From contig CBDCBW010000017.1 of NCBI GenBank assembly GCA_965214485.1, positions 124,001-188,000 on the forward strand: a DNA stretch of 64,000 nt, written 5' to 3'. The position numbers were made by a program, and so were the translations under genes. Shown piece after piece: positions 34,010 to 52,100 of this stretch (positions are counted from its first letter, which is position 1; each line of letters starts with the position of its first letter). The notes under the pieces are model-generated. The model saw only the letters and a list, made by a program, of their open reading frames with translations, had not been told where the DNA came from and did not search any database. The stretch comes from JANQRZ01 sp965214485. Its GTDB lineage: Bacteria; Bacteroidota; Rhodothermia; Rhodothermales; JANQRZ01.

Positions 34010-34732
34010 ATGGCAAAGAAAGGAAAGCGCTACCGCGAGGCCCAAGAGGTCATCCGCGAAGCCGGCGCAGAGAACGGCGGCACCTTCTCGATGAACGAAG
34101 CCGCCGACCTCATCAAGAAGACCGCAAAGGCGAAGTTCGACGAGTCCATCGACATGGACCTCCGGCTTGGAGTCGATCCCCGGCACGCGGACCAGATGGT
34201 GCGCGGCTCGGTCGCGCTCCCGCACGGAACCGGCAAGAGCGTCCGCGTGCTCGTCCTCGCCGAGGAGGGCCGTCAGCAGGAAGCCCTCGCCGCCGGAGCC
34301 GACATGGCGGGCCTCGACGACTACGTCGCCAAGATTCAGAACGAAGGCTTCACCGACTTCGACGTCATGATCGCCACGCCGAGCGTAATGCCGCAGATCG
34401 GTCGCCTCGGGCGGGTGCTCGGGCCGCGCGGCCTGATGCCGAACCCCAAGAGCGGGACCGTCACGAACGACGTCGCCGAGGCCGTCCAGGCCGTCAAGGC
34501 CGGGCGGATCGACTTCCGCGTCGACAAGTTCGGCAACATCCACACGTCCATCGGCAAGTCGTCGTTCTCCGAGGAGCAGATCAGCGAGAACGCCTCCGCC
34601 TTCCTCAAAGAGATTCTCCGGCTCCGCCCGGCCTCCGCGAAGGGCGTCTACGTCCGCTCGATCACGCTCTCGACCACGATGGGGCCGCCCGTCCCCATCG
34701 ACCGCAACATCGCCGTCGGCGCGTCACGCTAA
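34010..34732 (+). CDS. rplA: 50S ribosomal protein L1
   Basis: ATG 34010 gives 240 residues. Signatures are KAKFDESIDMDLRLGVDPRHADQMVRGSVALPHGTGKSVRVLVLAE, ATPSVMPQIGRLGRVLGPRGLMPNPKSGTVTNDV and GKSSFSEEQISENASAFLKEI. L1 forms the mobile stalk at the ribosomal E site and in many bacteria represses the rplK-rplA transcript. Confidence 0.98.
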   Translation: MAKKGKRYREAQEVIREAGAENGGTFSMNEAADLIKKTAKAKFDESIDMDLRLGVDPRHADQMVRGSVALPHGTGKSVRVLVLAEEGRQQEALAAGADMAGLDDYVAKIQNEGFTDFDVMIATPSVMPQIGRLGRVLGPRGLMPNPKSGTVTNDVAEAVQAVKAGRIDFRVDKFGNIHTSIGKSSFSEEQISENASAFLKEILRLRPASAKGVYVRSITLSTTMGPPVPIDRNIAVGASR

Positions 34733-34813
34733 ATCAACTTTGACTGGCGAACGACGAAAGACGAGCGCTTCCTACTCGTCGCTCGGCGTCCGTCCCTCGC
34801 ACCTGTACCAGCC

Positions 34814-35341
34814 ATGCCTCTTACCAGAGAACAGAAGCGCGACGCGGTCGCGGCGATTGCGGAAGACCTCCAGAGCGCCAACACCGTCTACCTGACCGAC
34901 TACGCGGGCCTCACCGTGGAGCAGGCCAACACCCTGCGCGGGGCCTTCTTCAGGGCCGACGTGCGGTTCAAGGTGCTCAAGAACACCCTGCTCAAGCGGG
35001 CGATGGAGGACGCGGACATTGACTACTCCGGCCTCTTCGAGCACCTCAGCGGTCCCACCGCCGTCGCCTTCACGAACGACCCTGCCACCCCGGCGAAGGT
35101 CATCAAGAAGTTTCTCGAAAACGACAACACGCTGCCCCGCCTGAAGGGGGCCTACGTCGATGGGGCGTTCTTCGGCTCGGACGCGCTCGACCAGCTCGCC
35201 TCGCTCAAGAGCAAGGACGAACTCATCGGCGACATCCTCGGCCTCCTGATGGCCCCGGTGACCAACATCGTCGGCGGCCTCCAGGCCCAGGGCTCGAACC
35301 TCGTCGGTGCGATCAAGACGATCTCGGAAAAAGAGGGGTAG
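34814..35341 (+). CDS. rplJ: 50S ribosomal protein L10
   Basis: 175 residues. N-terminus MPLTREQKRDAVAAIAEDLQSANTVYLTDYAGLTVEQANTLRGAFF; then VRFKVLKNTLLKRAMEDADID and a C-terminal L12-binding helix. It anchors the L7/L12 stalk. The 81-base gap after rplA contains an imperfect hairpin (GACGAGCG and CGCTCG parts) that could be an L10 leader, but I cannot identify the kink-turn. Confidence 0.97.
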   Translation: MPLTREQKRDAVAAIAEDLQSANTVYLTDYAGLTVEQANTLRGAFFRADVRFKVLKNTLLKRAMEDADIDYSGLFEHLSGPTAVAFTNDPATPAKVIKKFLENDNTLPRLKGAYVDGAFFGSDALDQLASLKSKDELIGDILGLLMAPVTNIVGGLQAQGSNLVGAIKTISEKEG

Positions 35342-35496
35342 TGGTGCGTCGTTAGTGGATAGACGCGCTCCCCGACTTTCTTGTTGAGGCTGTGTCCGCC
35401 GCTAGCAACTAACAACCCACTGCTCACTACCAACAATCCCCTTAATCAGCGGCGCAGCGGCTCCCCGCATAGACCGCCGCAGGAGACCCCAACCCC

Positions 35497-35874
35497 ATGG
35501 CAGACATCAAGGACATCGCAGAAACCCTCGTCAACCTCACCATCAAGGAGGCCAGTGAGCTCGCCCAGATGCTCGAGGACGAGTACGGCATCAAGCCCGC
35601 CGCCGCGGCCGTCGCAATGGCCGGCCCGGCCGGGGGCGACGGTGCCGCCGCCGCCGAGGAGCAGACCGAGTTCGACGTGATCCTCAAGGGCATCGGCGGC
35701 AACAAGATCGCCGTCATCAAAGAGGTGCGCGGCATCACGGGCCTCGGCCTCAAGGAGGCCAAGGAGCTCGTCGACAGCGCGCCCAGCCCGATCAAGGAAG
35801 GCGCGTCGAAGGACGAGGCCGAGGACATCAAGGGCAAGCTCGAGGGCGCAGGCGCGGAAGTCGAGCTGAAGTAG
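35497..35874 (+). CDS. rplL: 50S ribosomal protein L7/L12
   Basis: 125 residues: N-terminal dimer helix (IAETLVNLTIKEASELAQMLEDEYGIKP), Ala-rich hinge (AAAAVAMAGPAGGDGAAAAEE) and C-terminal factor-binding domain (FDVILKGIGGNKIAVIKEVRGITGLGLKEAKELVDSAP..IKEGASKDEAEDIKGKLEGAGAEVELK). It recruits translation GTPases to the ribosome. Confidence 0.98.
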   Translation: MADIKDIAETLVNLTIKEASELAQMLEDEYGIKPAAAAVAMAGPAGGDGAAAAEEQTEFDVILKGIGGNKIAVIKEVRGITGLGLKEAKELVDSAPSPIKEGASKDEAEDIKGKLEGAGAEVELK

Positions 35875-36037
35875 CTCCGCGCGCGGCCTTCGCCGCACCG
35901 TCTCACCCGCCGCTCCGTCCCCGCCGCCTCAGCGCCGGCAGGGCGGGCGGCGAGGTGGAGCCGGCTCTCCCGGCACCGGGCGCTCGCGCGCCCGCAGCGG
36001 GGGCCGGCTTTCGCCGATTCAGGCGAGCGCTAGAAAT

Positions 36038-36069
36038 CGCCGGCCCAGCCGGCGAGGCCGGAACCCGGC
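36038..36069 (+). promoter_or_regulatory. Tandem hairpins in the rplL-rpoB gap (possible attenuator)
   Basis: Two GC hairpins, CGCCGGC-CCA-GCCGGCG (36038-36054) and GCCGG-AAC-CCGGC (36057-36069), are followed by a T6 run at 36108-36113. In many bacteria this gap carries a partial terminator or RNase site that sets the ratio of L12 to RNA polymerase. The T run is 39 bases from the second stem, so a simple intrinsic terminator is not shown. Confidence 0.4.
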
Positions 36070-36142
36070 GGGGGACCTCGCGTTGCCCGTCCGGTCGTTT
36101 GGCCCAATTTTTTCGGCAGCCATCAACCTATCGGGGCATACG

Positions 36143-40033
<3,891 letters not shown>

Positions 40034-40046
40034 TCGTCCATGCGGG

Positions 40047-40075
40047 GTAGGGGCGGGTTTGAAACCCGCCCCTAC
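40047..40075. repeat. Perfect 14-bp palindrome between rpoB and rpoC
   Basis: GTAGGGGCGGGTTT, one central G, AAACCCGCCCCTAC: 14-base arms with a 1-base centre. The reverse strand would encode GAGFKPAPT, a peptide familiar from translated intergenic repeats in many unrelated genomes (recalled). It is transcribed within the rpoBC mRNA and will form a strong hairpin 35 bases before rpoC. Confidence 0.75.
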
Positions 40076-40109
40076 GCCCTGTATCACCTTCTAGCTATCG
40101 ATACGCACT

Positions 40110-44411
<4,302 letters not shown>

Positions 44412-44432
44412 AGCTGGACCGACGCTAGATCA

Positions 44433-44474
44433 GCAAAGCCCCGGCCGTCCAGGTGACGGTCGGGGCGCTTTGCG
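44433..44474 (+). terminator. rpoC terminator hairpin
   Basis: GCAAAG-CCCCGGCCGTC pairs with GACGGTCGGGG-CGCTTTGC around a short loop (CAGGT): a stem of about 16 pairs with one bulge and one wobble pair, starting 22 bases after the rpoC stop. No long T-run follows. Position and strength fit the end of the rpoBC transcript, and the T9SS gene that follows is convergent. Confidence 0.65.
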
Positions 44475-44545
44475 TTGAGGAGAGGGGGGCCCGCGCCATA
44501 CGGCAACGTGACGGGACAACTGTAGAGTAACGATTGCGGAAGCCA

Positions 44546-46294
44546 TCACCTGACGACTACTAACCGCTGCACGACCGAAGAACCGGACCCCGCCAGACGC
44601 GCGAAATAGACGCCAGCTGGGAGGTTTTGCGCAGGGACTTGTACGGATCGAACCTGACCAGCGGGCAGGCTTCCTTCGTAGAGAAGCCTTACTTCCCGCC
44701 CCATCAAGTCGTAGAGCGCGAGGCGCACCGGCGCTGTCTCCGCTGTGCTGAAGCGGAGCGTCGTCCGAGAGCGGAAGGGGTTGGGCGAGGCCTGCATGAG
44801 CGCGACGGGAGCTGGCACTTGGAGTGGGTCAAGCTGGGTCGGGGGGCCTGCGGGGTCGCGATACTTCGCCACAAAGGCGTCATAGTCTCCTGCGTTCTGG
44901 ACGTCCGCCGCTCCGTCGCCGTCGAAATCGGCGTCACCCCCAAGCCAACCTGCGATGTAGACGCCACCCGCACCGTCGGTGGTGACGCCCCGGCTGGCAT
45001 CGCTGTCACCGCCCTCCACGCTGCCTGCACTCTTTACCCACGCGAGGTCGCCAGCCGCATCGTAGCGTGCCACAAAGAGATCGTAGCCGCCGGCGCTAGT
45101 GGCATCGGCGGTGCCGTCGCCGTCGAAGTCGACCGCGCCTTTGAAGTCTCCCGTGACATAGACCCCGCCTGCGCCGTCAGCAGCGGCACCGTAGCCGGTG
45201 TCGGAGCCGCCACCGCCTGCACTCTTTACCCAGACGAGGCTCCCGGCCGCGTCATAGCGCGCCACGAAAAGGTCCCAGAGGCCCGCACTGGCGACGTCGG
45301 CGGTACCGTCGCCGTCGAAGTCTACGTCCCCGAGGAACTCGCCTGTGACGTAGACCCCGCCCGCGTCGTCGGCGGCGATACCGAAGCCGAAGTCGGGTCC
45401 GCGCCCCTGCGCGCTGCGCGCCCATAGGAAGGAGCCTGCGGCGTCGTAGCGCGCCACGAAGAGGTCCCCACCGCCGGAGTTCACGATTTCCGGTACGCCG
45501 TCGGCGTCGAAGTCCACGACGCCACCAAATTGGCCCGTAACATAGACCCCGCCTTCCCCATCGGGAGCAAGGCCCCAGCCCAGGTCATAGTTGAGGAAGG
45601 GGTAGCCAGGGGGCTCGCCTGCGCTCCGTACCCAGGCCAAGTCGCCTGCGGTGTCGTAGCGCACCACGAAAAGGTCGCTGAAAGCGTCCGCCGCCACGGT
45701 GACATCGGGCATACCGTCGTCGTCAAAGTCTGCGCTGGCTTCGAAGTCTCCCGTGACGTAGACCCCTGTCCCGTCGGAGGCGATGCCACGGGCCTGCTCG
45801 ACCTCGGCACCGCCTGCACGCCGCACCCAGACCAGGTCGCCTGCGGCGTCGTAGCGCGCCACGAAGACGTCGCCGGGGCCCACGCTGACGACGTCGGCGA
45901 GGCCGTCGCCGTCGAAGTCGGCCCTACCGTCGAAGTCGCCTGTGACGTAGGCGCCGCCTGTACTGTCAGAGGCGATGGCCCAGCCGGTGTCGAAGCCGCT
46001 CCCGCCCGCACGCCGCACCCAGACCAGGTCGCCTGCGGCGTCGTAGCGCGCCACGAAGACGTCGCCGGGGCCCACGCTGACGACGTCGGCGAGGCCGTCG
46101 CCGTCGAAGTCAGCCTCGCCGGCGAACTGGCCGGTGACGTAGAGGCCACCCGCGCCGTCGGGAGCGACCTTCCAGCTCACGTCGTAGCCGGCCCCCCCCG
46201 CGCTACGCACCCAGTCTAGCTCAGCTAGCTGAGCTAGACTCCCTACCGGGAGAGAGAGAAGGACAAGAGAGAGGAGGCTGTAACGGTAGGTCAT
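44546..46294 (-). CDS. Secreted SBBP-type repeat protein with T9SS sorting domain
   Basis: 582 residues: signal peptide (MTYRYSLLSLVLLSLPVGSLAQ), then about seven copies of a 64-residue unit with the pattern GGVYVTGxFxGxxDFDGDGxAD..DLFVARYDAAGDLVWVKSAGG, resembling SBBP/beta-propeller repeats with DxDxDG calcium-type loops. The last 90 residues are a type A T9SS sorting domain (ASPNPFRSRTTLRFS..LYDLMGREVRLLYEG..LPAGVYFARL). It is therefore exported and cell-surface attached or released. Two repeats share 104 identical bases (45816-45919 and 46008-46111). The gene lies between the two rpoC tails. Confidence 0.85.
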   Translation of the reverse strand: MTYRYSLLSLVLLSLPVGSLAQLAELDWVRSAGGAGYDVSWKVAPDGAGGLYVTGQFAGEADFDGDGLADVVSVGPGDVFVARYDAAGDLVWVRRAGGSGFDTGWAIASDSTGGAYVTGDFDGRADFDGDGLADVVSVGPGDVFVARYDAAGDLVWVRRAGGAEVEQARGIASDGTGVYVTGDFEASADFDDDGMPDVTVAADAFSDLFVVRYDTAGDLAWVRSAGEPPGYPFLNYDLGWGLAPDGEGGVYVTGQFGGVVDFDADGVPEIVNSGGGDLFVARYDAAGSFLWARSAQGRGPDFGFGIAADDAGGVYVTGEFLGDVDFDGDGTADVASAGLWDLFVARYDAAGSLVWVKSAGGGGSDTGYGAAADGAGGVYVTGDFKGAVDFDGDGTADATSAGGYDLFVARYDAAGDLAWVKSAGSVEGGDSDASRGVTTDGAGGVYIAGWLGGDADFDGDGAADVQNAGDYDAFVAKYRDPAGPPTQLDPLQVPAPVALMQASPNPFRSRTTLRFSTAETAPVRLALYDLMGREVRLLYEGSLPAGQVRSVQVPAQNLPAGVYFARLAGSGSSVVQRLVVVR

Positions 46295-46521
46295 GGCAAG
46301 AGGCGGAGGAGAATTGAGGCGTCAACGACGAGGCGCAAGAGCGGGACTGCCTGGAGTAGGAACGCTGTAGAAGGTAGCAATCTTCATGTCTCCTGCCGCA
46401 GAAGGCTCTCGGATAAGTAGTGGGACGAGTATAACGTCTGAGCATCAGGAAGGTTGGCCAACCGGGTGACCGAAGTCAACCAGACTCGGCTCCGCTGTCG
46501 GAGGCCAGTGCGTTTTGGCTA

Positions 46522-46690
46522 CCTTGTCCCGGCGGGTAACCTTGTCCCGGTGGGCACGAGCCTTCGGCGCTACCGCGACCTCGTGGTCGGCTCGAAGCGC
46601 GAGTTGGAGGCGCTCCAGGCCGCCGTCAGCGGGGCCGCCGGCTCGATGTCTGGCGACGGCAGCACGGCCCCCATCGAGGCCGAAGTTTAG
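46522..46690 (+). pseudogene. Second copy of the rpoC 3' end
   Basis: Translating in frame gives LVPVGTSLRRYRDLVVGSKR, then ELEALQAAVSGAAGSMSGDG and STAPIEAEV, matching the rpoC C-terminus at 44 of 49 residues. By hand, 132 of 150 bases match. Of 14 changed sense codons, 9 are silent and the other 5 are mostly conservative, so this copy once evolved as part of a working rpoC. A one-unit 18-bp tandem copy (46522-46557) adds LVPAGN in front. It has no start signal of its own and no rpoC body. Confidence 0.85.
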
Positions 46691-46720
46691 CTCCGGTCCG
46701 GCCGAATCGGCGAAGGACCG

Positions 46721-47530
46721 TCAATGCAGGGAGGTGAAGCGTTGGGCGGTGGTGAACCCGCCGGCGGTAGCGCGCACGGAATAGATGCCTAGCGGGAGCG
46801 CCGCTGTGTCGAGGGAGAGCGTGTGGGCTCCGGACGCGAGCGGCCCGTCGTGCACCACAGCCACCGCGCGCCCGAGCACGTCGTAGACAGCTACCCTCAC
46901 CTCCGTCGCCGCGGGTAACGCGAGTGGCAGCGTTGCTGAACCATACGAGGGGTTCGGGTACGGTGCGCCCAGTGCGAGCGCTCCGGAGGGCTCGCCCGGT
47001 GTGGGCTCGGCATCGACCGGGGGCGGCGTGATCCGGATGGGGTCGATCACGGCTTCGTCTCCGGCCTTGGCCGCGTTGAGGAGGAAGAAGCTGTCACTAA
47101 AGGTGACAAAGGCTCCAGGGATGGAGCACCCTTGCTGCACCGTGCAGTCCCCAAACATGGGCATGATCACATCCAAGCCACTGTCGTTGTTCATGACGAC
47201 GGCGGCGACAGCACCGGCCTCCGCTGCGTGCAGGAGTTTATCGGCAAAGGCGCAAGTGCCGCGCGAGATAAGGACGATGGTGCCCTCGATCTGGTCGGCG
47301 TTCGTGAGCGGGCCGTCACAGGCCTCGATCGGGTCTGCGATAGAAAGCGGGAGCGGCCCGACCGGCACGCCCTCTTCGAGCTGCGCGCCGAACTGCGCCG
47401 TGCGGCCGGGGGCCTCGATGCCCGGGGCACGGACGACGACACTGTCGCTCGGTGCCTGCGCGAGAGCCGTTGCTGAGAAGATGGCGACGAAGGCGAGCGT
47501 GAGGTAGCGAGATAAGGTCATAGGGAGCAT
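46721..47530 (-). CDS. PA-domain secreted protein with T9SS sorting domain
   Basis: ATG 47530 gives 269 residues (an ATG at 47521 is also possible). After the signal peptide (LTLAFVAIFSATALAQ) comes a protease-associated (PA) domain: IEGTIVLISRGTCAFADKLLHAAEAGAVAAVVMNNDSG with two likely disulfide cysteine pairs. A short linker leads to the T9SS domain YPNPSYGSATLPLALP..VYDVLGRAVAVVHDGPLASGAHTLSLD..LPLGIYSVRA. No peptidase domain is present, so it may bind protein or act with the S8 peptidase of the same operon. Third of three co-oriented cargo genes. Confidence 0.82.
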   Translation of the reverse strand: MLPMTLSRYLTLAFVAIFSATALAQAPSDSVVVRAPGIEAPGRTAQFGAQLEEGVPVGPLPLSIADPIEACDGPLTNADQIEGTIVLISRGTCAFADKLLHAAEAGAVAAVVMNNDSGLDVIMPMFGDCTVQQGCSIPGAFVTFSDSFFLLNAAKAGDEAVIDPIRITPPPVDAEPTPGEPSGALALGAPYPNPSYGSATLPLALPAATEVRVAVYDVLGRAVAVVHDGPLASGAHTLSLDTAALPLGIYSVRATAGGFTTAQRFTSLH

Positions 47531-47564
47531 GGTTATAATTTCTGTCAGGTCACAGAGCAGTCGG

Positions 47565-49187
47565 TCAGCGCACGACGATGAAGCGCCGTGAGGCTGCGAA
47601 CGCATCCCCGGCGGCATGAACGAGATAGAGGCCGGCCGGGAGACTGCGCCGGTCTACGCTGAATTCGTGCGTACCCGCCGTGAGCGGCCCCGCATGCACC
47701 CTCGCCACGCAGCGCCCGAGCACGTCGAAGACGACGACCTCCACACGTTGCGCCCGGTCGAGCGCGAGCGTGATCGCCGCGCTTCCCGCTGACGGGTTTG
47801 GAAACACCTCAAGCGACGCCTCCGCCGCTGGCTCCGCGCTGTCCTCGGCGTCGGTCTCCGGCACGACCTCGAACGACAGCGGCACCTCGACGGCGTTGCC
47901 CGTCTCGGCCTCGAACACCTGGAGTGCGGCGGTGTAGCTGCTCCCGACCGAGCGCGTGCCCGAGGCGAACGTGAGCGTGACCTCGACCGACTCGCCCGGC
48001 CCGAGCGTCCCGTCCCACCGGCTCACCGAGAGCCACGACGGCGGCAAAGGGTGCGGGCGGATGCCGACGATGCCATCCGTGTCGAAGTTAGCAAAGGGGA
48101 GATAGACCACTCCGTTGGGGTCCACCCGGCTGCGGAGAGGCTCCCCGTTGATGCCACCGGCAAGGGTGCCCCCGCTCAGGTCCGGCAGCGGTGTCTCGGC
48201 TCCCTCATCCTTTCCGAGCGGGTCCATCACCGCAAGCCGGTCGAAGTTCGGTGCCCCCTCTAAGAACGGTGAGAACTCGATGCGCACCGCCTCTGCCTCG
48301 GCGCCGGTGCCGCCGTGGGCGTCGAGGCCGAAGCCGAGCGAGACCGCTTCGGGGTAGGCCGTCTGCTCGACCGGGTAGCCGTCCATGGCCACGCCGAGGG
48401 TGTCGACGGCCCAGAGCCCCCGGCGCCCGTCGAGGAAGCCGGCGAGCATGTAGTAGCGCGCTGAGGCGGGGTCGTAGCTGAGGCCGCGCGGGAAGAGCGT
48501 GTCGCCCTCGGGACGAAAGATGGGAAGCTCGATCCGTCGTCCGGTGGCCTCGCCGTTGAGCGTGCCCTCCAACAGCAGCGCACGGCGGAGATCGCTCCCG
48601 ATTCGTTGCTCGAGGTTGAGCCACCACAGCGTGCCGGTCTCGGGGTTGTACGTCACCCCTTGCGTGGTCGGGCCGAAGGCCAGTTCGTCCTCGAACGGGT
48701 GCTCGAAGCTCCGGAGGATCTCCAACTCCGGCGTCAACTCGTGCGTCCGGCTACGAGGCAATCGGTCGGCAGCGAAAAGTCGTCCATCGGGCGTCATCGT
48801 CAGCCCGAAGGGGCTCCACCCAATCGTCGCGCTCTGCTCGTCTACTTGAAGGAGGATCTCTCCAACCTCGCCGCAGGCTGTGCCGTCGGAGTGAGCCACA
48901 GCCACCGAGTCGAGACGGGGCCGTCCACCGGCCGCGCTGTCGTCCGCGCGTTGTAGCGGCCGGTCAAAGCCGATACAAAATTCGACCATCTCGAGGCCGG
49001 TGTTCGTCAGCGTGACCATGCGCTCGGCCTCTTCGCCTGGAGCCAGCGCTACCGACAGGCTCCCGGGCTCGGCCACAAGCTGCGCCCGCGCCGGGGTGCC
49101 CCCGCCGAGCGCGAGACTCAGCAGCAGCGCCCCCGCCACGAATGACGCGGAGCGGAAGAACGACGCGGAGCGAAGGAGTGTCCTCAT
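47565..49187 (-). CDS. Secreted protein of unknown function with T9SS sorting domain
   Basis: 540 residues. The signal peptide contains a duplicated RSASF (a 17-18 base tandem repeat). The first 60 mature residues look like an Ig-like domain (LSVALAPGEEAERMVTLTNTGLEMVEFCI). The middle resembles an NHL/WD-type propeller (GLTMTPDGRLFAADRL, GVTYNPETGTLWWLNL, GLSYDPASARYYMLAGF). A second Ig-like strand set (LSVSRWDGTLGPGESVEVTLTFA) precedes the T9SS tail VFPNPSAGSAAITLALDRAQRVEVVVFDVLGR..LPAGLYLVHA. The start ATG overlaps the S8 peptidase stop (ATGA). Confidence 0.82.
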   Translation of the reverse strand: MRTLLRSASFFRSASFVAGALLLSLALGGGTPARAQLVAEPGSLSVALAPGEEAERMVTLTNTGLEMVEFCIGFDRPLQRADDSAAGGRPRLDSVAVAHSDGTACGEVGEILLQVDEQSATIGWSPFGLTMTPDGRLFAADRLPRSRTHELTPELEILRSFEHPFEDELAFGPTTQGVTYNPETGTLWWLNLEQRIGSDLRRALLLEGTLNGEATGRRIELPIFRPEGDTLFPRGLSYDPASARYYMLAGFLDGRRGLWAVDTLGVAMDGYPVEQTAYPEAVSLGFGLDAHGGTGAEAEAVRIEFSPFLEGAPNFDRLAVMDPLGKDEGAETPLPDLSGGTLAGGINGEPLRSRVDPNGVVYLPFANFDTDGIVGIRPHPLPPSWLSVSRWDGTLGPGESVEVTLTFASGTRSVGSSYTAALQVFEAETGNAVEVPLSFEVVPETDAEDSAEPAAEASLEVFPNPSAGSAAITLALDRAQRVEVVVFDVLGRCVARVHAGPLTAGTHEFSVDRRSLPAGLYLVHAAGDAFAASRRFIVVR

Positions 49188-52100
49188 CGGAGTACCGTGA
49201 CCCGCCGCGTCACTGCGGCGTCATCCACGACGGCACGGACGAGATAAACGCCGCTTGGGAGCTTGGCGGTCTCCAGCCGGAGCTGATGTCGGCCGGCCTC
49301 CAACTCCTGATCGTGCAGTGTGGCAACGAGCCGCCCGAGCACATCATAGACCTCAGCCCGGACCTCACCAGCTTCCCTGAGACCGAGAACGACCGTCGCC
49401 GTGCTACGCGTCGGGTTGGGGAACACCGCGAGCGTAACTTCTGACGGAGACTCGGCAACAGAAGTCGTTTGACTTGCATCAGTCCCACTCACACCGCGAC
49501 CGCCGTCTCCGGCTCGCCGCGCGTAAGCTGCTGCCACTGCCCGAAGCTCGCGCTGTACGTCGGCGTCCGGCTCCGCCGCCGCTACCGACTCCACCAGCGC
49601 CGACGCCTCGGCGTAGCGCCCCGCCTGCGCCGCGAGGTGCCCCTCAGTGAGCCTCAGCACTCCCACCACCGCCGGGGACTCCGCGCGCGGGGCCCACGAT
49701 GTGATGAGGTCGTTCGCCGCCTCGTAGTCCTCCCGAGCCAGCGCTGCTACGGTCTCGACTTCGAGCGCCGCCTCGGCCACAGCCCGCTCGGCCTCGGACA
49801 CGTCCGGGGCGGCCAGCGGCGCTCGCAGCGCCCCGAGCAGCGCCGCCGTCTGCGGCCACTCCCCGAGGTCGTCTTCGCGGTCGCGCCGGTGGAGCGCGCC
49901 GAGCTCGTAGACCAGCGCTGGGGCCGCCGCTGCCGTCGGGTTCTCAGCCAGCGCCGCGCGAAGCGTCCGGATCGTCTCGGCGAGCGCCGCGCTTTCGTCG
50001 AGCACGGGCTCCAGCCCAGGCTCCAGCCCGCCGCCGTCCGGCGAGGCCCCCGCTGGCGGCCCGGAGGCACCGCGCTGGGCCGCGAGGCCGCCGGGGGGAG
50101 CCGCACGGCTGAAGATGCAGGGGTCGCCCGGCACGGTGTAGTCGCACGACGAGACCGGAGTGAAAGCCACTGGCCCCGAGAAGGCCCCAGCCGCGGCGGG
50201 GTCGAGCGTGTCCCAGTACGTGTTGACCGCCTGCACGGTGGCGCTCGTCGTGTTGCGCAAGAGCAGGCCGCCGTCGTCGTAGACGGAGTTGCGGCCGTTC
50301 TGCGTGGAGGAGCCGAGGAAGGCCGTGCCGCCGTTGTAGACGAAGACCTCGGCCAGCCCGTTGTTCGCCACCCGGTTGTAACCGTAATCGTTGTTTGGCG
50401 ACGGTATACTCATCTCGATGTCGCCGCCCGCGATGACGGCGACCCCGAAGCTTCCGCTCCCCTCAACAACATTCCGTTCAAACGTCTCTATCGTCGCGTT
50501 CGAGAGACCAAGGCCGACGTGGTGGTTGAGCGTGCTCGTCCCGTTGTCCCGGATCGCGGTGTCGGTGATGATCGCGTTCGTGTTGAGCGCGCGGATGCCC
50601 GCCTCGGCGTTGTCCCGGACGAAGGTGAAGGTGCCGCTGCCGAACGACTGCCGCAGCGTGAAGGCGCTGCGCCCGCCGCCGTTGCACTCGGGGCTGTCGG
50701 GGCAGTAGCCCTGCACGAACCCCGTCTCGATGCCGACGCGGTTGTCCTCGATCCACGAGCCGGAGACGGTCACGTCGGTGCTCAAGACCGTGATGCCCAC
50801 GTCGGCTCGGGAGACGGTCGCGCCGTTGAGGTCAAGCGCGCCGGTATCGAAGACCACGATGCCGCCCCAGCCCTGGGTCGAGTCTCGGGCCGTGAACGTC
50901 GTGCCGGTGGCGTTCAGGGTCCCATCGACGATCACCCGTGCGCCCGGTGCGAGCGCGACCGTGAGGTCTCCCAAGCTCCACGTCTGCCCCGCCGGGACCA
51001 CGAGGTCGCCGGGCAGCAGGTTCTCCAGCACGTACTCCACGGCAGCGAAAGCGTCGATCCGCCCTGCTCCGTAGACGTTGTCCTTACCCAGAAGTCCTAG
51101 GTCAACCGCCGACATCTGGAGCGCCTCCGAGACCTGGGCCGGCGTGAGGTCCGGGGCCACCTGCTTCATCAGCGCCACGGTCCCAGCTACGTGTGGAGCC
51201 GCTGCTGACGTGCCGTCGAACTCACAGTACAGAAGGCTTCCGTTTTGGGGAGCGCCGTTCTCTCCAAAGTCATTGCATCCCGTCGAGAACATCCCATTGC
51301 CCGCTGGCGCTACCACGTCCGGCTTGAGGAGGGGCGTCGAAGGGTACGGGTAGTCGTGGAACTCTGGAGGAATCGTATCTTGACAAGGGTACGTTTGATC
51401 AATGTCTTCCCAAGCTGCGGGCCCCCGGCTTGAGTAGGAGTGTATGGTGTCGCTTGAGTCGGTGGCACCCACGGCATTCGCCGAACTGACGTGGGACGCT
51501 CCCGTCGGCGCAGGCGAAGGTTGATCAGGGTGGAGCCACGGGGGCGGTGCGCTAGCCGGAAGACCGACATTGTATGGGAGAGGCTGTAGACCGGCTATAG
51601 TATTCCCTTGACCGTCACAACCGCCGCCGATATCCTCACCCCTGTTTCCAGCGGAGTTCGTGTGGGCGAGACCGAGCGCGAGCACCGCGTCGGTAACATG
51701 GCGCCAGCCCTCGTAGTCTGGTTGGAGGCTGAATCTCATGTTGGCCGACATTGTCACGATGTCCGGTAGCCTGAAAAGACTGCCCCACTGTGCTCGCATG
51801 TCGACGAAGAAATCGAAGCCTTCCATTCTGGCTGTTTCTCCTGCCTCATCGAGCTGACCACTATTGCTCTGGATGCACATTAGGATGGCTTCTGGTGCCA
51901 CACCCGTTTGCTTTTGCTCTCCACCGTCTCCAGTCCCGTCGCCGAGCACAATGCCAGCGACTTGGGTACCGTGCTGTTCAATGCCCTCTGGTTGATATGG
52001 GTCGTTGTCGTTGTTCACAGTATCCCACCCGTGATGGACTAGATCCTCGCTCCCATCTGGAGCTCGGACGGAATCGCCGTTCGCGTCGTACCAGAGCTGA

